The position numbers and the translations under genes were made by a program. This document shows positions 46,091-64,000 of a stretch of 64,000 nucleotides of DNA, in pieces (the stretch's first letter is position 1; each line of letters begins with the position of its first letter). The DNA lies in contig JAXCGZ010021050.1 in NCBI GenBank assembly GCA_037179515.1, positions 1 to 64,000 on the forward strand, read 5' to 3'. Below the pieces are notes generated by a model. The model did no database searches. It saw only the letters and a list, made by a program, of their open reading frames with translations, and was not told where the DNA came from. The DNA is from Halocaridina rubra. Its lineage: Eukaryota; Arthropoda; Malacostraca; Decapoda; Atyidae.

Positions 46091-46269
46091 TACAGGGGGG
46101 TCCCAGTTTTACATCATTTCGAGCCACATCAGAGGCCAATAAATAATTAATGAATTATTAATAAAGAAAGTTTTCGACCTATCTGGGTTGTGCAGTAAAT
46201 TCAAACTTCAGGCGCTAAACATCTTGTAAGCCTGGCAGACAAATACACATGTAGCAACACTGTTCTATA

Positions 46270-47690
46270 TGTATATATAAAGTTAATGGCTTTATTTATT
46301 TATGTCTTTGGTTATTTGAAGGAATTAATTTACTTTATTTACAAAATTACCAAATACACAGCCGTAAATATGATCTTTAAGCAAAAAAGTCAGCTGAGAT
46401 TGGCAGAAGAATAGTCACCCGGCAGTTTTGTATAAGTATATACAGACACTCCCCAACTTATGAATAAGTTAGGTTCCAGAAGTCCATTCAAAAATAGAAA
46501 TGTTCATAAGCTGTGGTTAGGTAAAAAAATAGAGTACATTACACTACATACATATGCACTACTGTGTAGTACTAACTCGTAGGCTAAAGACGCTTAACTA
46601 CTACATAAAACAATGTATACAGTATTAATAAGTATTATTATGTTCATAAGTTGATATTTTGTAAGTACATTACTGTATATATGTTGATTAAGACCAAAGA
46701 GGACCATAATTATAACATAAGGTTCCAGTACCCTTTGTTTCAGATATCCCTGGTGAAGAGAGTGATAGAGTGCTTCTTCTCCCAAAGACTTACTGCTCTT
46801 CTCCAAAAATGTCAACAATGAAGTACCTTTTCCTTGGAATATGAGCTGAAGACACTTTTCCAGTAAAGTGTCTTCAGCTAAGATTGTTTTTGTACTTGGT
46901 GTGCCAAACTGATGCATCACCAACATATGAAATATCCAGCACCAAGGCATAGCAAGTATAGAACAATCTTTGCTGAAGACACTTTTCCAGAAAAAAGATG
47001 TTTGAACCTCTTTGGAAGTGGAGCTTCCTGGTCTTTGTCTTTGGAAGAAGAATCTTTCTATCACTCTCTTCAACGGGGATATCAGGAACAATGGGTACTG
47101 AAATCTTGTGTAATAATTACAGTCCTCTCTGATGCTTCTTAGCTACTACACAAAACAGAAAGTATAGAATTTTAATGAATTTTAATACAATACAAACAAT
47201 TCAGTTGTTGGTAAGTAGAGGAGCTTCTGTACTGCATCAAGTTAATGTTTTTTTTTATTTATTTGCTTATATATATGATTATTTGAAGAAATTAGACTTA
47301 ATTTATTTACAAACTTACCAAATACATAGCTGTAAATACAATCTTTATGCAAAAAAGTTTGTTAAGGTTGGCATAAGAATAGTTACACGGCATTGTTGTA
47401 TGCATAAGCTGTATCAAGTTAAGGATTTCACTTATTCATTTGTTTATGTATTTGGTTATTTGAAGGAATCAGACTTAATTTATTAACAACATTACCAAAT
47501 ACATAGCCGTAAATAAGATCTTTATGCGAAAAGGTTTGTTGAGGTTGGCAGAAAAGTAGTCACACGTATTAGGCATACGTATATACTGTATCAAGTTAAA
47601 GGTTTTATTTCTTTTTTTGTTTATGTATTTGATTATTTGAAGAAAGAAGACTTAATTTACTTAATAAATTAACAATTACATAGCCTTGAC
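46270..47690. repeat. satellite of about 180 bp, interrupted by a MITE
   Basis: Copies begin near 46270, 47233, 47410 and 47590. Each has GTATCAAGTTAA...TTTATGTATTTGGTTATTTG, ACCAAATACATAGCCGTAAA and TCTTTATGC. The fold-back MITE at 46443-47229 separates the first copy from the rest. Confidence 0.7.
46443..47229. mobile_element. fold-back MITE, copy 2
   Basis: A 787-bp element with ends CAGACACTCCCCAACTTATG and GAGGAGCTTCTG, TA on both sides, and inverted internal halves. Same family as 18076-18976. The TA flank and the interrupted satellite show where it inserted. Confidence 0.72.
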
Positions 47691-48702
47691 ACTGGGACAG
47701 GCAAAATAACTGCCCTCATCAGTAAAGGCCCGGGCATGGGAAAACATGAAGACGAGGGAAAAGAAAAAGGTTATGAACAAGGCAGAAATGAGGTAAAGAT
47801 ACACAAAGGAAAGGGACAGACTGAAAAAATAGTCACAGTACTGAGGACCTAGAGATATGGAGGATCAGGCCCTGAGATGACGATAGACTCGCTTTTTGAA
47901 GGAAGACAGGTTATAAGAATTTGGAAAAACAAAAGGAAGAAGAGAGTTCCAGAGTCTTGAGGTAGATGGAAAGCAGCAGTCGCTGCACTGACCAATCCGC
48001 GAACTACAACTCTCCACACAGTACCTGTGTGACGAGGCCGCTTTGCGGGTGTTACACGACCTCGGAAGTGGGGGAGGGAAGCAACTTGCCAACACATCAG
48101 AGCAGCGATGGAAGTAGCAGCAATAAAAAAGAGAAAGGGATGATACCTTACGGCAAAGAGAAAGAGAATCCAGATTAGAAGTAAGAGAAGGATCATTAAT
48201 GAGTCTGACTACCTTAGATTCATCCCTGTCAAGGAGAGAATATAAAAAGAAACACCCCAGATGTGTGAGCAGTATTCTAAGCAGGGACGGATAAGACTTT
48301 TATAAATTTTAATTAACTGTAAATAGGAAAAGTAATGATGAAAATGAAACAGAACCCCCAATTTTTGGGATGCAGATTTAGAAATTTGGATTAAGTGATT
48401 TCTCCAAGACAAGTTAGGGGCGATATGGATTCCTAATATATTGATAGAATTAAGAGGGTATATTTCATTAGTTTTGAAGACAATAGGGTTATCAGGAGGA
48501 GAAGATAAAGAGATAGCCAGAACGTGTGTCTTGGAGGCATTGAATTTAACTAAATTTTAAGTGCCCCAAACAGATACCCTCTGCAAATCGGAGTTGAAAG
48601 TAGAAGAAAGAGTGATACGAGACTGATTACGAGTAGCAGATGAAGGTTGTGAAGAAAAGGCAGAGGTAAAGTGAAGGGTAGAATAGCCAGAAAAGGCATG
48701 AA
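47686..48702 (-). pseudogene. second LINE family, 3' half (copy 2)
   Basis: 3' end GACACTGGGACAGGC as at 10807. RT C-terminal remnants read NLVKFNASKTHVLAISLS, SASQKLGVLFHFHHYFSY and IYKSLIRPCLEYCSHIWG. It is 5'-truncated near 48702 and contains several stops and shifts. Confidence 0.72.
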
Positions 48703-48996
48703 GATCGTATTTATGACTATGTGTTTGGCAATTTTGTAATTAAACTCAAACTCGGTCATCAACATAACAAAATATAACAAACAAATAAATAAATAACAAC
48801 ATTAAATTGATATATATGCACACAACAATGCCGATTGACGATGTATTCTCCGTCATGCTCAATAAACTGTTCAGTGAGCGAAGTTCATATATACAACACA
48901 AACTACATAGGTCAAATAAATTATTTATTAATATTTTATGCGAGATGCATCGTGAAACATGGTAAGTTGAGGACATCATAAACCGAGGACCCCTGT

Positions 48997-49006
48997 ATTA
49001 TTATTA

Positions 49007-49050
<44 letters not shown>

Positions 49051-49263
49051 ATTATTATTATTATCATCATTATTACTATTATACTTATCCAACAAATACT
49101 TAACAAACTATGCTTGCTATACTTAGGACATAGCTGGTAAGAAGTAGCCGGTGTTTTCCCTTTTTCTCTCTCTTATATGTATTATTATCAATATTATTAT
49201 TATTATCATCATCAACATTATTATTATTTTCATTATTAATTATTATTATTATTATTATTATTA
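48997..49263. repeat. two (ATT)n microsatellites
   Basis: ATT-rich runs at 48997-49080 and 49165-49263, separated by a short unique segment with CTTGCTATACTT that recurs at 49290-49320. This suggests a local duplication. Confidence 0.8.
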
Positions 49264-49330
49264 TCCAATATATTATACTTAACAGACTATGGTTGCTACA
49301 CTTTGGCCATGCTTGCTAAGAAGTTACCAG

Positions 49331-50360
<1,030 letters not shown>

Positions 50361-50523
50361 ACCAAGAGCTCGGACGGTTACCTTTTTGCGAAGGACTTGT
50401 TTTGGCTTTTGTAATCGTTACCCTAAGTGCATGCCCTTGCTAACCTCAGACTGTAACGGGGCGCGAACCCTCGACTTGACGCCTCAAAGTTGCGGATGCT
50501 ACCACTTGAGCCACGGTGACTTT
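50361..50523 (-). mobile_element. tRNA-derived SINE, same family as in the LINE array
   Basis: 163 bp similar to 2366-2561, diverged: A box TGGCTCAAGTGG, B box GGTTCGCGCCCC, body with ACAAGTCCTTCGCAAAAAGG. It joins the tandem SINE array on one side and a CR1-like LINE fragment on the other. Confidence 0.78.
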
Positions 50524-51428
50524 TAAATGACCTACCAGAGTCTGTAAATTCATTCATGAATATGTTTGCAGATGATGCAAAGATTGTGAAGAAAGTAAGA
50601 AACGTGAACAACGGGAGAGAACTTTAGGAAGATCTAAACAGTCTGCATGAGTGGTCAGAAAAGTGGCTAATGAAATTCAATACTTCAAAATGTAAGGTAA
50701 TGAGAATGGGTATAAGTGCAAGAAGGCCCAAGCTTGACTACTTGGAGGCAGGAGTAGAACTTTAAGAGACAGGGAATGAAGGAGATCTAGGAGTAAACAT
50801 ACTAGCCGATTTGTCTCCAGAAATGTATATAAATGGCATAGTAAGGGCAGCATATGCTTTCTTAGCAAATGTAAAGATAGCCTTCAGGCACATGGACAAG
50901 GAAATGTCCAGAAATATTTATGTAACCTATGTGAGGCCAAAGCTTAAATATGCAGCCCCCATTTGGAATCCACACTTGAAAAAGCATGTATTTAAGCTGG
51001 AAAATGTTCAAAGACATGCCACAACACTGGTGCCAGAAGTACGCAATCTCAGATATGAAGAAAGGCTTAAAGACTTACTCTTACCATCACTAGAAGCTAT
51101 AAGAATAAGGGGGGATATGGTGACGGTTTTTAAATTCCTTGATGGCTATGACAGAGTGGATAGGGATCGATATTATGGCTGGCACTAGAAGTAGACGCCA
51201 TAGTTTGAAGCTGAGTAAGAAAACTTCTTGCAGGATGTAAGGAAGTACTTTTTTAGTGTACGAGTAGTTGATTGGAATTCGCTAAGCTAGGAGGTAGATA
51301 ATGCTAACTCAATCCATAGTTTTAAGGACAAGTATGATAAGTTTTACTAGGTACAAAATGGAATCAACCAAGAGACGGGGAGTTACGAGCATGGGGCTCT
51401 TTCCCGTTAGCAAAAGTAGGTAATTACA
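50524..51428 (+). pseudogene. CR1-like LINE, RT C-terminal part and 3' end
   Basis: Same family as the 0.2-7.5 kb array but in plus orientation. It begins just before MFADDAKIV (50565), continues EWSEKWLMKFNTSKCKVMRM, IYVTYVRPKLKYAAPIWNP and LEAIRIRGDMVTVFKFLDGY, then loses frame near 51180. The 3' end has GGGGCTCTTTCCCGTTAGC and GTAGGTAATTACA. There are early stops, for example at 50621-50630. Confidence 0.82.
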
Positions 51429-51482
51429 TTATACACATCGTTTGTATCTCCGGATATTTGTATGTCATATGTTCGTAAGTTG

Positions 51483-54266
<2,784 letters not shown>

Positions 54267-54536
54267 CTAGTTCTTGGAATAACGCGAATATAGGTTCTCA
54301 GAAGTGACAGGTAATGTGAAAATCGTGTAATGTAATGAGTCATTTTCCATAAGAAACAATGATAATGGGCATAGATACATTTCACAACCATACATAGACA
54401 CACTATGATAAAGGCATAAGATAAGTAAAACATATTTTATAAGTACATAACAAAGCAGAAAGACTTGCACTCTATTATGTGGTGGGCAACAGGCATACAC
54501 TGGGATGTGCATGGTTGCGGGGAGCACATAACTTAA

Positions 54537-55000
54537 GCGGTAGAAGAGGAGAAGGATGCGGGAGAACGAACCTCTATCTGCAAACGATTTTCCGCCTCCA
54601 TATCAGCTGATGCACTCGCACGCTATTTCTCTGACAATATTATATTGCAAGTTTGCTTGCTGTTTGTTCTTTATGCCTTTTTTCCATTCTCTCCATAATA
54701 TCCGATCGCATTAAGTGGTAGAAGAGGAGGAGGATGCGGGAGAACGAACCTCTATCTGCAAATGTTTTGCTGGCTCCGTATCAGCTGATGCACTCTCGCA
54801 CGCTATTTCCCTGACAATATTATATTGCAAGTTTGTTTGCTGTTTGTTCTTAATGCTTTTTTTCCATTCTCTCCATAATATTCGATCGCATTAAGCGCTA
54901 GAAAAGGAAGAGGATGTGGAAGAATGAACCTCTATCTGCAAACGTTTTGCCAGCTCCATATCAGCTGATTCGCTCTCACACGCATTTTCCCTGATAATAT
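54537..55000 (+). repeat. three tandem units of about 178 bp inside the left arm
   Basis: Starts near 54537, 54714 and 54893. Each has GTAGAAGAGGAGGAGGATG, GAACGAACCTCTATCTGCAA and ATATCAGCTGATGCACTC. The right arm has the corresponding inverted units between 55430 and 55950, so the duplication predates the arm inversion or was homogenised. Confidence 0.8.
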
Positions 55001-56039
55001 ACAAACCTTAACACAAACACAATTAGAACAATCGATATATCCACGCAGTATGCTGGGTAGAGACACTGAAGCACATGGTAGCATGGTGGAAAAGTGCCTC
55101 CAAGGTTGTCGATTATTTACTAAAATGAATTTTTTTTTCCCGATTAATTTTGCATGGGCGTTATTCGTGTATTTTGCATTTTTTTCTATTATTTTTTGGG
55201 GGCGTTGTTACAATTTTGTGAATTTTAAAAATGCGTAAAAAGTGAACTGAGTGTATATATATACACCTAGTTTGCTTTTTACGCATGTTTATAAACTGCA
55301 AAATTGGAATAACGCCCCTAAAAAGTAATAGTAAAAAAATACGATATACACGAATAACGCCCATGTCAAATTTTTATTTATTTTTTTTTTTTCATTTTAG
55401 TAAATAATTGTCCACCTTAGAGGTACTTTCTTGCCATGCTCCTCCTCTTCTACCACTTAATGCGACTGGATATTATGAAGAGAATGGAAAAAAAGCATTA
55501 AGAACAAAAAGCAAACAAACTTGCGATATAATATCGTCAAGGAAATAGCATGCGAGAGTGCATCAGCTGATACGGAGGCGGCAAAACATTTGCAGATAGA
55601 GATTCGTTCTCCCGCACCCTCCTCCTATTCTACCGCTTAATGCGATCGGATATTATGGAGATAATGGAAAAAATGCATTAAGAACAAACTTGCGATATAA
55701 TATCATAAGGGATATAGCATGTGATAGTGCATCAGCTGATACGGAGGTGGAAAAACGTTTGCAGATAGAGATTCTTTCTCCCGCATCCTCCTCCTCTTCT
55801 ACCGCTTAATGCGATCTGATATTATGGAGAGAATGGAAAAAAAGCATTAAGAACAAACAGCAAACAAACTTGCCATATAATAACGTCAGGGAAAAAGTGT
55901 GCTAGAGCAAAAACGTTTGCAGATAGAGGTTCGTTCTCCCGCATCCTCGTGCTCACCGTCACCATGCACATCCCAGTGTATGCCTGTGGCCCACTGCATA
56001 ATAGTGCATTAATTTGTTTACTGTATAGTAAATCTGTAT

Positions 56040-56058
56040 ATCTTTTATACTGTACACT
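56040..56058. repeat. 19-bp target-site duplication of the RTE LINE, left
   Basis: ATCTTTTATACTGTACACT, repeated exactly at 57148-57166. Confidence 0.88.
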
Positions 56059-57147
56059 TCTAATTCTTCTTCTTTGTCTAAATCTTTTCCCACTTTTATG
56101 TGGGGTCGATGTTTCTGGCTAGTGTCCTCCATATGTTCCTGTCCAATACCTCATCACCCAACAAACCTTTAGACCTCAGGTCATCATTGATGCAATCCAT
56201 CCACTTACGCTTTGGTCTCCCCCTCCCTCTCCTACCCTGTATGTTCATTTCCATTACCCTCCTCCCACCATACTGTTCATCCCTCCTAATGACATGACCA
56301 TACAATCTTAGTCTACTTTCTTGTATCTTATCTGATATTTCTCTAACTTTTGAGGTACCTCTAATTACCTTGTTTCTGATCTTATCGCTTCTTGTCACCC
56401 CACACATCCATCTCAACATCCTCATCTCTGCCACATCCAGCTTTTTCTCTTGTGTCTTCTTTATTGCCCATGTCTCTGCTCCATACACCATCGTAGGTTT
56501 CACAACTGTCTTATGCACTTTACCCCTCAACTTAATCCCTATTCTCCTGTCGCACAGCACCCCAGACACTTTCTTCCAGTTCTTCCATCCTGCTTGTATT
56601 CTGTGGGTTATTTCTGACTCTAGGTCACCATCCTCAGCTACTGTTGATCCCATATACTTGAACTTTTCAACTCTTTTCAACACCTCCCCCTGCAAAATGA
56701 CCTCCCCATCCTCTTGATCTCTCAACCTCAAGTACTCTGTCTTCTTCCTGCTGATTCTCAGTCCTCTATCCTCCATCACACTTTTCCACTCCTCAAGCTT
56801 CTCCTCCATTACCTCTCGTCTGTTGCTACACAGTACAATGTCATCTGCAAAGAGCATACACCATGGTGACTGATCTCTAATACCCTGGGTTACTACATCC
56901 ATGACCAGATCAAATAAATATGGACTCAAAGCAGTCCCTTGATGCAGACCAACATTTACTGAGAGACTTTTCGTCAAGCCCACACTGCTCTTAACATTTG
57001 CCTCTGCCCTCTCATACATATCTTGGATAATTCTTACATATTTCTCTAATACACCTCCACACCTCTTGACGTGGTACTCGATCATATGCCTTTTCCAGGT
57101 TAATAAAGACCATATGCAGTCCTTTCTGTTTCTCCCGATGCTTTTCC
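56059..57147 (-). pseudogene. 5'-truncated RTE-clade LINE
   Basis: A minus-strand RT frame of 329 codons (57085-56096). Motif A, VFINLEKAYDRVPRQEVW, lies just upstream in another frame, so one shift sits near 57066. Then GLHQGTALSPYLFDLVMDVV (motif B), MLFADDIVLC (catalytic DD), MEDRGLRISRKKTEYL, KRVEKFKYMGSTV, VYGAETWAIKKTQEKKLDVAEMRMLRW and GRRGRGRPKRKWMDCINDDL, all typical of RTE ORF2. 5'-truncated before motif A. The 3' end shows a GAAGAAGAAT-type run. Exact 19-bp target duplication indicates a fairly young insertion into the fold-back right arm. Confidence 0.9.
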
Positions 57148-57166
57148 ATCTTTTATACTGTACACT
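57148..57166. repeat. 19-bp target-site duplication of the RTE LINE, right
   Basis: Identical to 56040-56058. Confidence 0.88.
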
Positions 57167-57392
57167 ATTTGCATGTTAATATAAATAACTACAGGTTTTT
57201 CTGCTCTGTTATGTACTTATAAAATATGTTTTACTTATCTTATATCTTTGGTATAGTGTGTCTATGTACGGTTGTGAAACGTATCTATGCCCATTATCAT
57301 TGTTTCTTATGGAAAATGACTTGTAACATTATATGATTATTACAATACATGGCACTTCTGAGAACCTATCTTCACGTTATTACAAGAACTAG

Positions 57393-59949
<2,557 letters not shown>

Positions 59950-60847
59950 CGCAGATTTTCTGGGTATATTGCGGAATCCACAATATGTGGAAATATTAAA
60001 ATTTCCAGTATTTCCATTATTTTATTGATAAAAAAAGTATTTCCTAGCGTAAGAATAATAACACAGTAAAAAATAGAAAAAACATAAATTTAAACATATA
60101 ACTCACAGTATTGCACCATATAAAATACGATACCGGTATCTGCGTCTTGGAAAACGCAAAGGGTCGCAACTACGTGAGATAGTATACGGGATGCTATTGG
60201 CTGATGGATGGGAGATGACGAATCACAGAATTGTGTTCTGTATCCTGGGGTCTGATTGGCTTTTTGATTGAAGCTTGATTCTTCCAGCATCTTCCTTTCT
60301 CTCACCTCACCCATTCAATTATTATGTGTGAGCCTTTCGCACTGTCATCGGCTGTGCTGTATGTAAACGTCATCATCTCCCTCATCGCCATCATTACTGT
60401 ACCCCTCTCTGCTCTAACATTTTAGCCTCAAAAATGTTACTGTATTATCATTATTGTTATTAGAAATATAATGTGTTACGACTATAGGTATTATTTTTGT
60501 ACAGTATGTATAGGTTATTCACGTTAAACTTACCTATCATGCTCATATAGCTTTATGCTTGCGCGCTGTTATTTTTGATGATGATGATATTCTCCCTTGA
60601 GGGCGACCGGACCTTCCCTTTTTGGCCCGCAGGTGGGGTGTTATTTATGGTAAACTTACCTGTCACACTCATATAACTTTACGCTAGTGCGCTGTTATTA
60701 ATAAAATATAGAGTGAGTTGCTAACAGTGTAGGGAGGGTTTATAAAGGTAAAAAATAAATGTAAAATATGGTGCTGCTTCTTCGTGGATTTTCACCTATC
60801 GTGGTTGGTCCCAGAACCTAACACCCGCAATAAACAAGGGATTACTG
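59950..60847 (+). mobile_element. short Tigger derivative (about 0.9 kb), internal deletion
   Basis: Begins with TATCGCAGATTTTCTGGG-type 5' sequence, then a copy of the 5' repeat (60020-60190) and the CCAAT-containing promoter-like block (60195-60265) of the 24.9-kb family. It then passes straight to the 3' region with one to two minisatellite-type monomers (60500-60760) and ends AAGGGATTACTG next to TA. It looks like the simple ancestral state of the minisatellite-bearing derivatives. Confidence 0.7.
60575..60646. mobile_element. 64-bp insertion with 8-bp direct repeat
   Basis: GC-richer block (GGGCGACCGGACCTTCCC, GGCCCGCAGGTGGGG) within the Tigger derivative, bounded by TGTTATTT at 60567-60574 and 60639-60646. 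An 8-bp duplication suggests a tiny transposon-like insertion, for example of hAT type (inference). Confidence 0.45.
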
Positions 60848-61562
60848 TATATATATCAAAACTTATGCACTGAATTAAAATGGTCTTCATATTTATGACT
60901 GTCTGTTTTGCTCATATTCAAAAGAATGCCCATTCTGCATCCATGTTTGTTAATTTAGATATACAATATTTTAATCCAATATTCATAACTTAAGGCAAAT
61001 AGGATATTTCCATTCTTTTTTCCTTCTCTAAAAGAGATATTCATGGGATCGAAACCAAGATCTGTAGTCTATACACTTTTCTCTACTCTTGTGTTTGCAC
61101 GTTCCTGGTTTAACATTATTGCTAAAGCCCTTACCTAAGCTTTACAATGCTATCCAATACAATATTTAACTTCCTCATTATTAAATTAAATGAAATCTAA
61201 GAGGTGAATGCACTTCTCTCTGCCCTTATATTTGCACTCTTTTAGTTTACTTCACTGATATTGCCCTAATTTATCCTTTATAAAGAAATTTTTTACAAAA
61301 ATACCTTGAAATGAACTTAAACACTAAGGTGTCGCAATATTGTAAAATTGATCCAGGGCGTTTCCTTCTCCCCTTGTCTGCACTGTTCTAGTTGGACAGA
61401 GTTACAATGCTTACCTTTTTAATGCACTGAAATTCTAAAATGTCTAGTAATAAAAGTAAATACAATCCTCTCGGTTGTGTATATAAAACAGAAAACAAAT
61501 CTATTTTGATGCTATTAGGGCAAACAAAGGTAAATAATGTTGTAAAAAAAAAAATAATATAG
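60848..61562. other. intron sequence, nothing recognised
   Basis: AT-rich intron sequence with no recognised family. Confidence 0.5.
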
Positions 61563-62949
<1,387 letters not shown>

Positions 62950-63119
62950 CTTTTGTGGTGGGTTCGTCGATGAGGAGTATGGTCGCGAGTGTGAGGATGA
63001 AATTCACCTTCTGTGGGTGGAGTGGAACCTCCAGGAGATACTCCACCGGCATTGGGTTCTATTCTGGCTAACCGTCCACCATCTTGGAAGCTGACATAAC
63101 TACCATCTTGGACAGAATA
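62950..63119 (-). CDS. host gene, most upstream exon in the window
   Basis: The acceptor TTTATTCTTTCAG precedes TATTCTGTC (YSVQDGSYVSFQDGG), beginning at a codon boundary. It continues RLARIEPNAGGVSPGGSTPP and EGEFHPHTRDHTPHRRTHHK. The donor is AAAAG|GTTAGT, leaving AG. The duplicated QDGSYV / QDGGRL start and the His/Thr-rich end are the only visible features. The preceding exon must lie beyond the window. Confidence 0.83.
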
Positions 63120-64000
63120 CTGAAAGAATAAACATGTCAACTATAAGGATATGAATTTTTTCTTAAATATACAGTTTCCTCAGCCAGAGTGAACAAGGTG
63201 ACGACATCCATAAGAAGAAATAAAAAGGGGCTATGATAAATAATATACTTTTATTCTCTCAATACAAAATCATTTGTTTATATTCACACTTCTGCATACT
63301 ATATGGTGTAAAAATAATCAAATCAATGGTAATTTCCAGATCCAGACCTCAGGTTTCCCTGGGAAATTAAATGTTTCATACGGAACAGCATTAAGCTGTT
63401 TTTGATTGGTGATAGTAATACATGGCGAATTATCAAGTATTTACAATGCAATCATCAAAATCTTAATCATCGTCATAAACAAATTTTGAATTGGTGATGA
63501 TGCAATACTCTTATCATACATTTTTAGGACACCAATTAAGCCTTAACTGATTTACTGAATACTAAAATTAAATCCTTACGTCAATTCATTTTTGGGAGAA
63601 CAACTGGCAGTAACTTTGGTGGAGACATTAACTTTTTGGATTTTGTTTGACGTTTTCATATATTGTATAGGACTAAGTAAGAAATTTTCGGCAAAGTTTA
63701 ACAAAATTTTCATGAGTATAATTTTAACAAAATAAAATGGGTAAAAAATATAGTAAAAAGGATAGGCACTAAATTAGATCCTAAGAGACTGGTGTTTGTC
63801 TGAAATGCTTAGTGATTATATAAGATCAGTTAAGGGGTAAAGGTAAAGATCATTTACATATGCACTCAACCCTCGACTTGACCCTTTCACTGAAAGCTGT
63901 CATATACGTCAGCGCAGAGGGGAGGGCCCCCTACTCCCCAAAGAAAAAAATTTTATATCTCTCTCAATAGCTATCAAGCTACTGACTCCTTCAAGTACCT
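63120..64000. other. probable intron of the host gene
   Basis: Sequence upstream of an acceptor. I find no further exon with matching phase 0 and a good donor before the window end. Confidence 0.5.

Larger units (their letters stand above)
46093..48995. mobile_element. possible composite DNA element with CAGGGG ends and nested insertions
   Basis: The left terminus TACAGGGGGGTCCCAGTTTT and the right terminus ACCGAGGACCCCTGTA are inverted and flanked by TA. Between them lie a satellite of about 180 bp, a fold-back MITE (46443-47229) and a LINE fragment (47686-48702). No transposase is seen. The pairing of the two ends as one element is inference. Confidence 0.45.

Overview
This is a eukaryotic, AT-rich window and almost certainly comes from a large arthropod genome. 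The mix of CR1-, jockey- and RTE-like LINEs, a Penelope-like element, a Gypsy remnant, several Tigger/pogo families and fifteen long (TA)n tracts (about 1.9 kb in total) would fit a decapod crustacean. That assignment is inference; nothing in the window names the species. No prokaryotic gene organisation is present.

The only recognisable host gene is on the minus strand. I recover its last six exons by splice sites and reading phase: 63119-62950, 44641-44416, 35979-35612, 35443-33836, 24661-24479 and 24168-24084. A stop lies at 24084-24086 and an AATAAA signal at 23667-23672. The exons join without a phase conflict into 879 codons of a low-complexity, Ser/Pro/Arg-rich protein tail that I cannot name. 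The introns are 18.3, 8.4, 0.17, 9.2 and 0.31 kb. The three large ones are filled with transposons and TA tracts; the last intron appears to use a GC donor.

Layout: 1-7.5 kb is a 5'-truncated CR1-like LINE (minus) flanked by a 71-bp direct repeat. Its reverse-transcriptase segment is repeated four times head to tail, and three of the four copies carry the same tRNA-derived SINE. 7.6-16.1 kb holds decayed retrotransposons: a jockey-type fragment, an old CR1-like LINE split by a second LINE in the opposite direction, and a rearranged Gypsy remnant. 16-23.4 kb is mostly unrecognised, apart from a fold-back MITE and TAA repeats. 23.4-63.1 kb is the host gene. Its introns hold a 3.8-kb Tigger element with a barely broken transposase, two transposase-less Tigger derivatives filled with a 159- or 169-bp minisatellite, a Penelope-like element, a 5S-rRNA-derived SINE, a tandemly amplified tRNA-derived SINE, a palindromic fold-back element with a nested RTE LINE, and a second Tigger lineage (TIGD1-like). 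63.1-64 kb is probably further intron.

The most unusual feature is the link between TA-targeting DNA transposons and (TA)n tracts, together with the minisatellite carried inside the Tigger family. Its copy number goes from about 1-2 to 5, 9 and 14 across four elements, and many monomers contain a donor-like and an acceptor-like splice motif.
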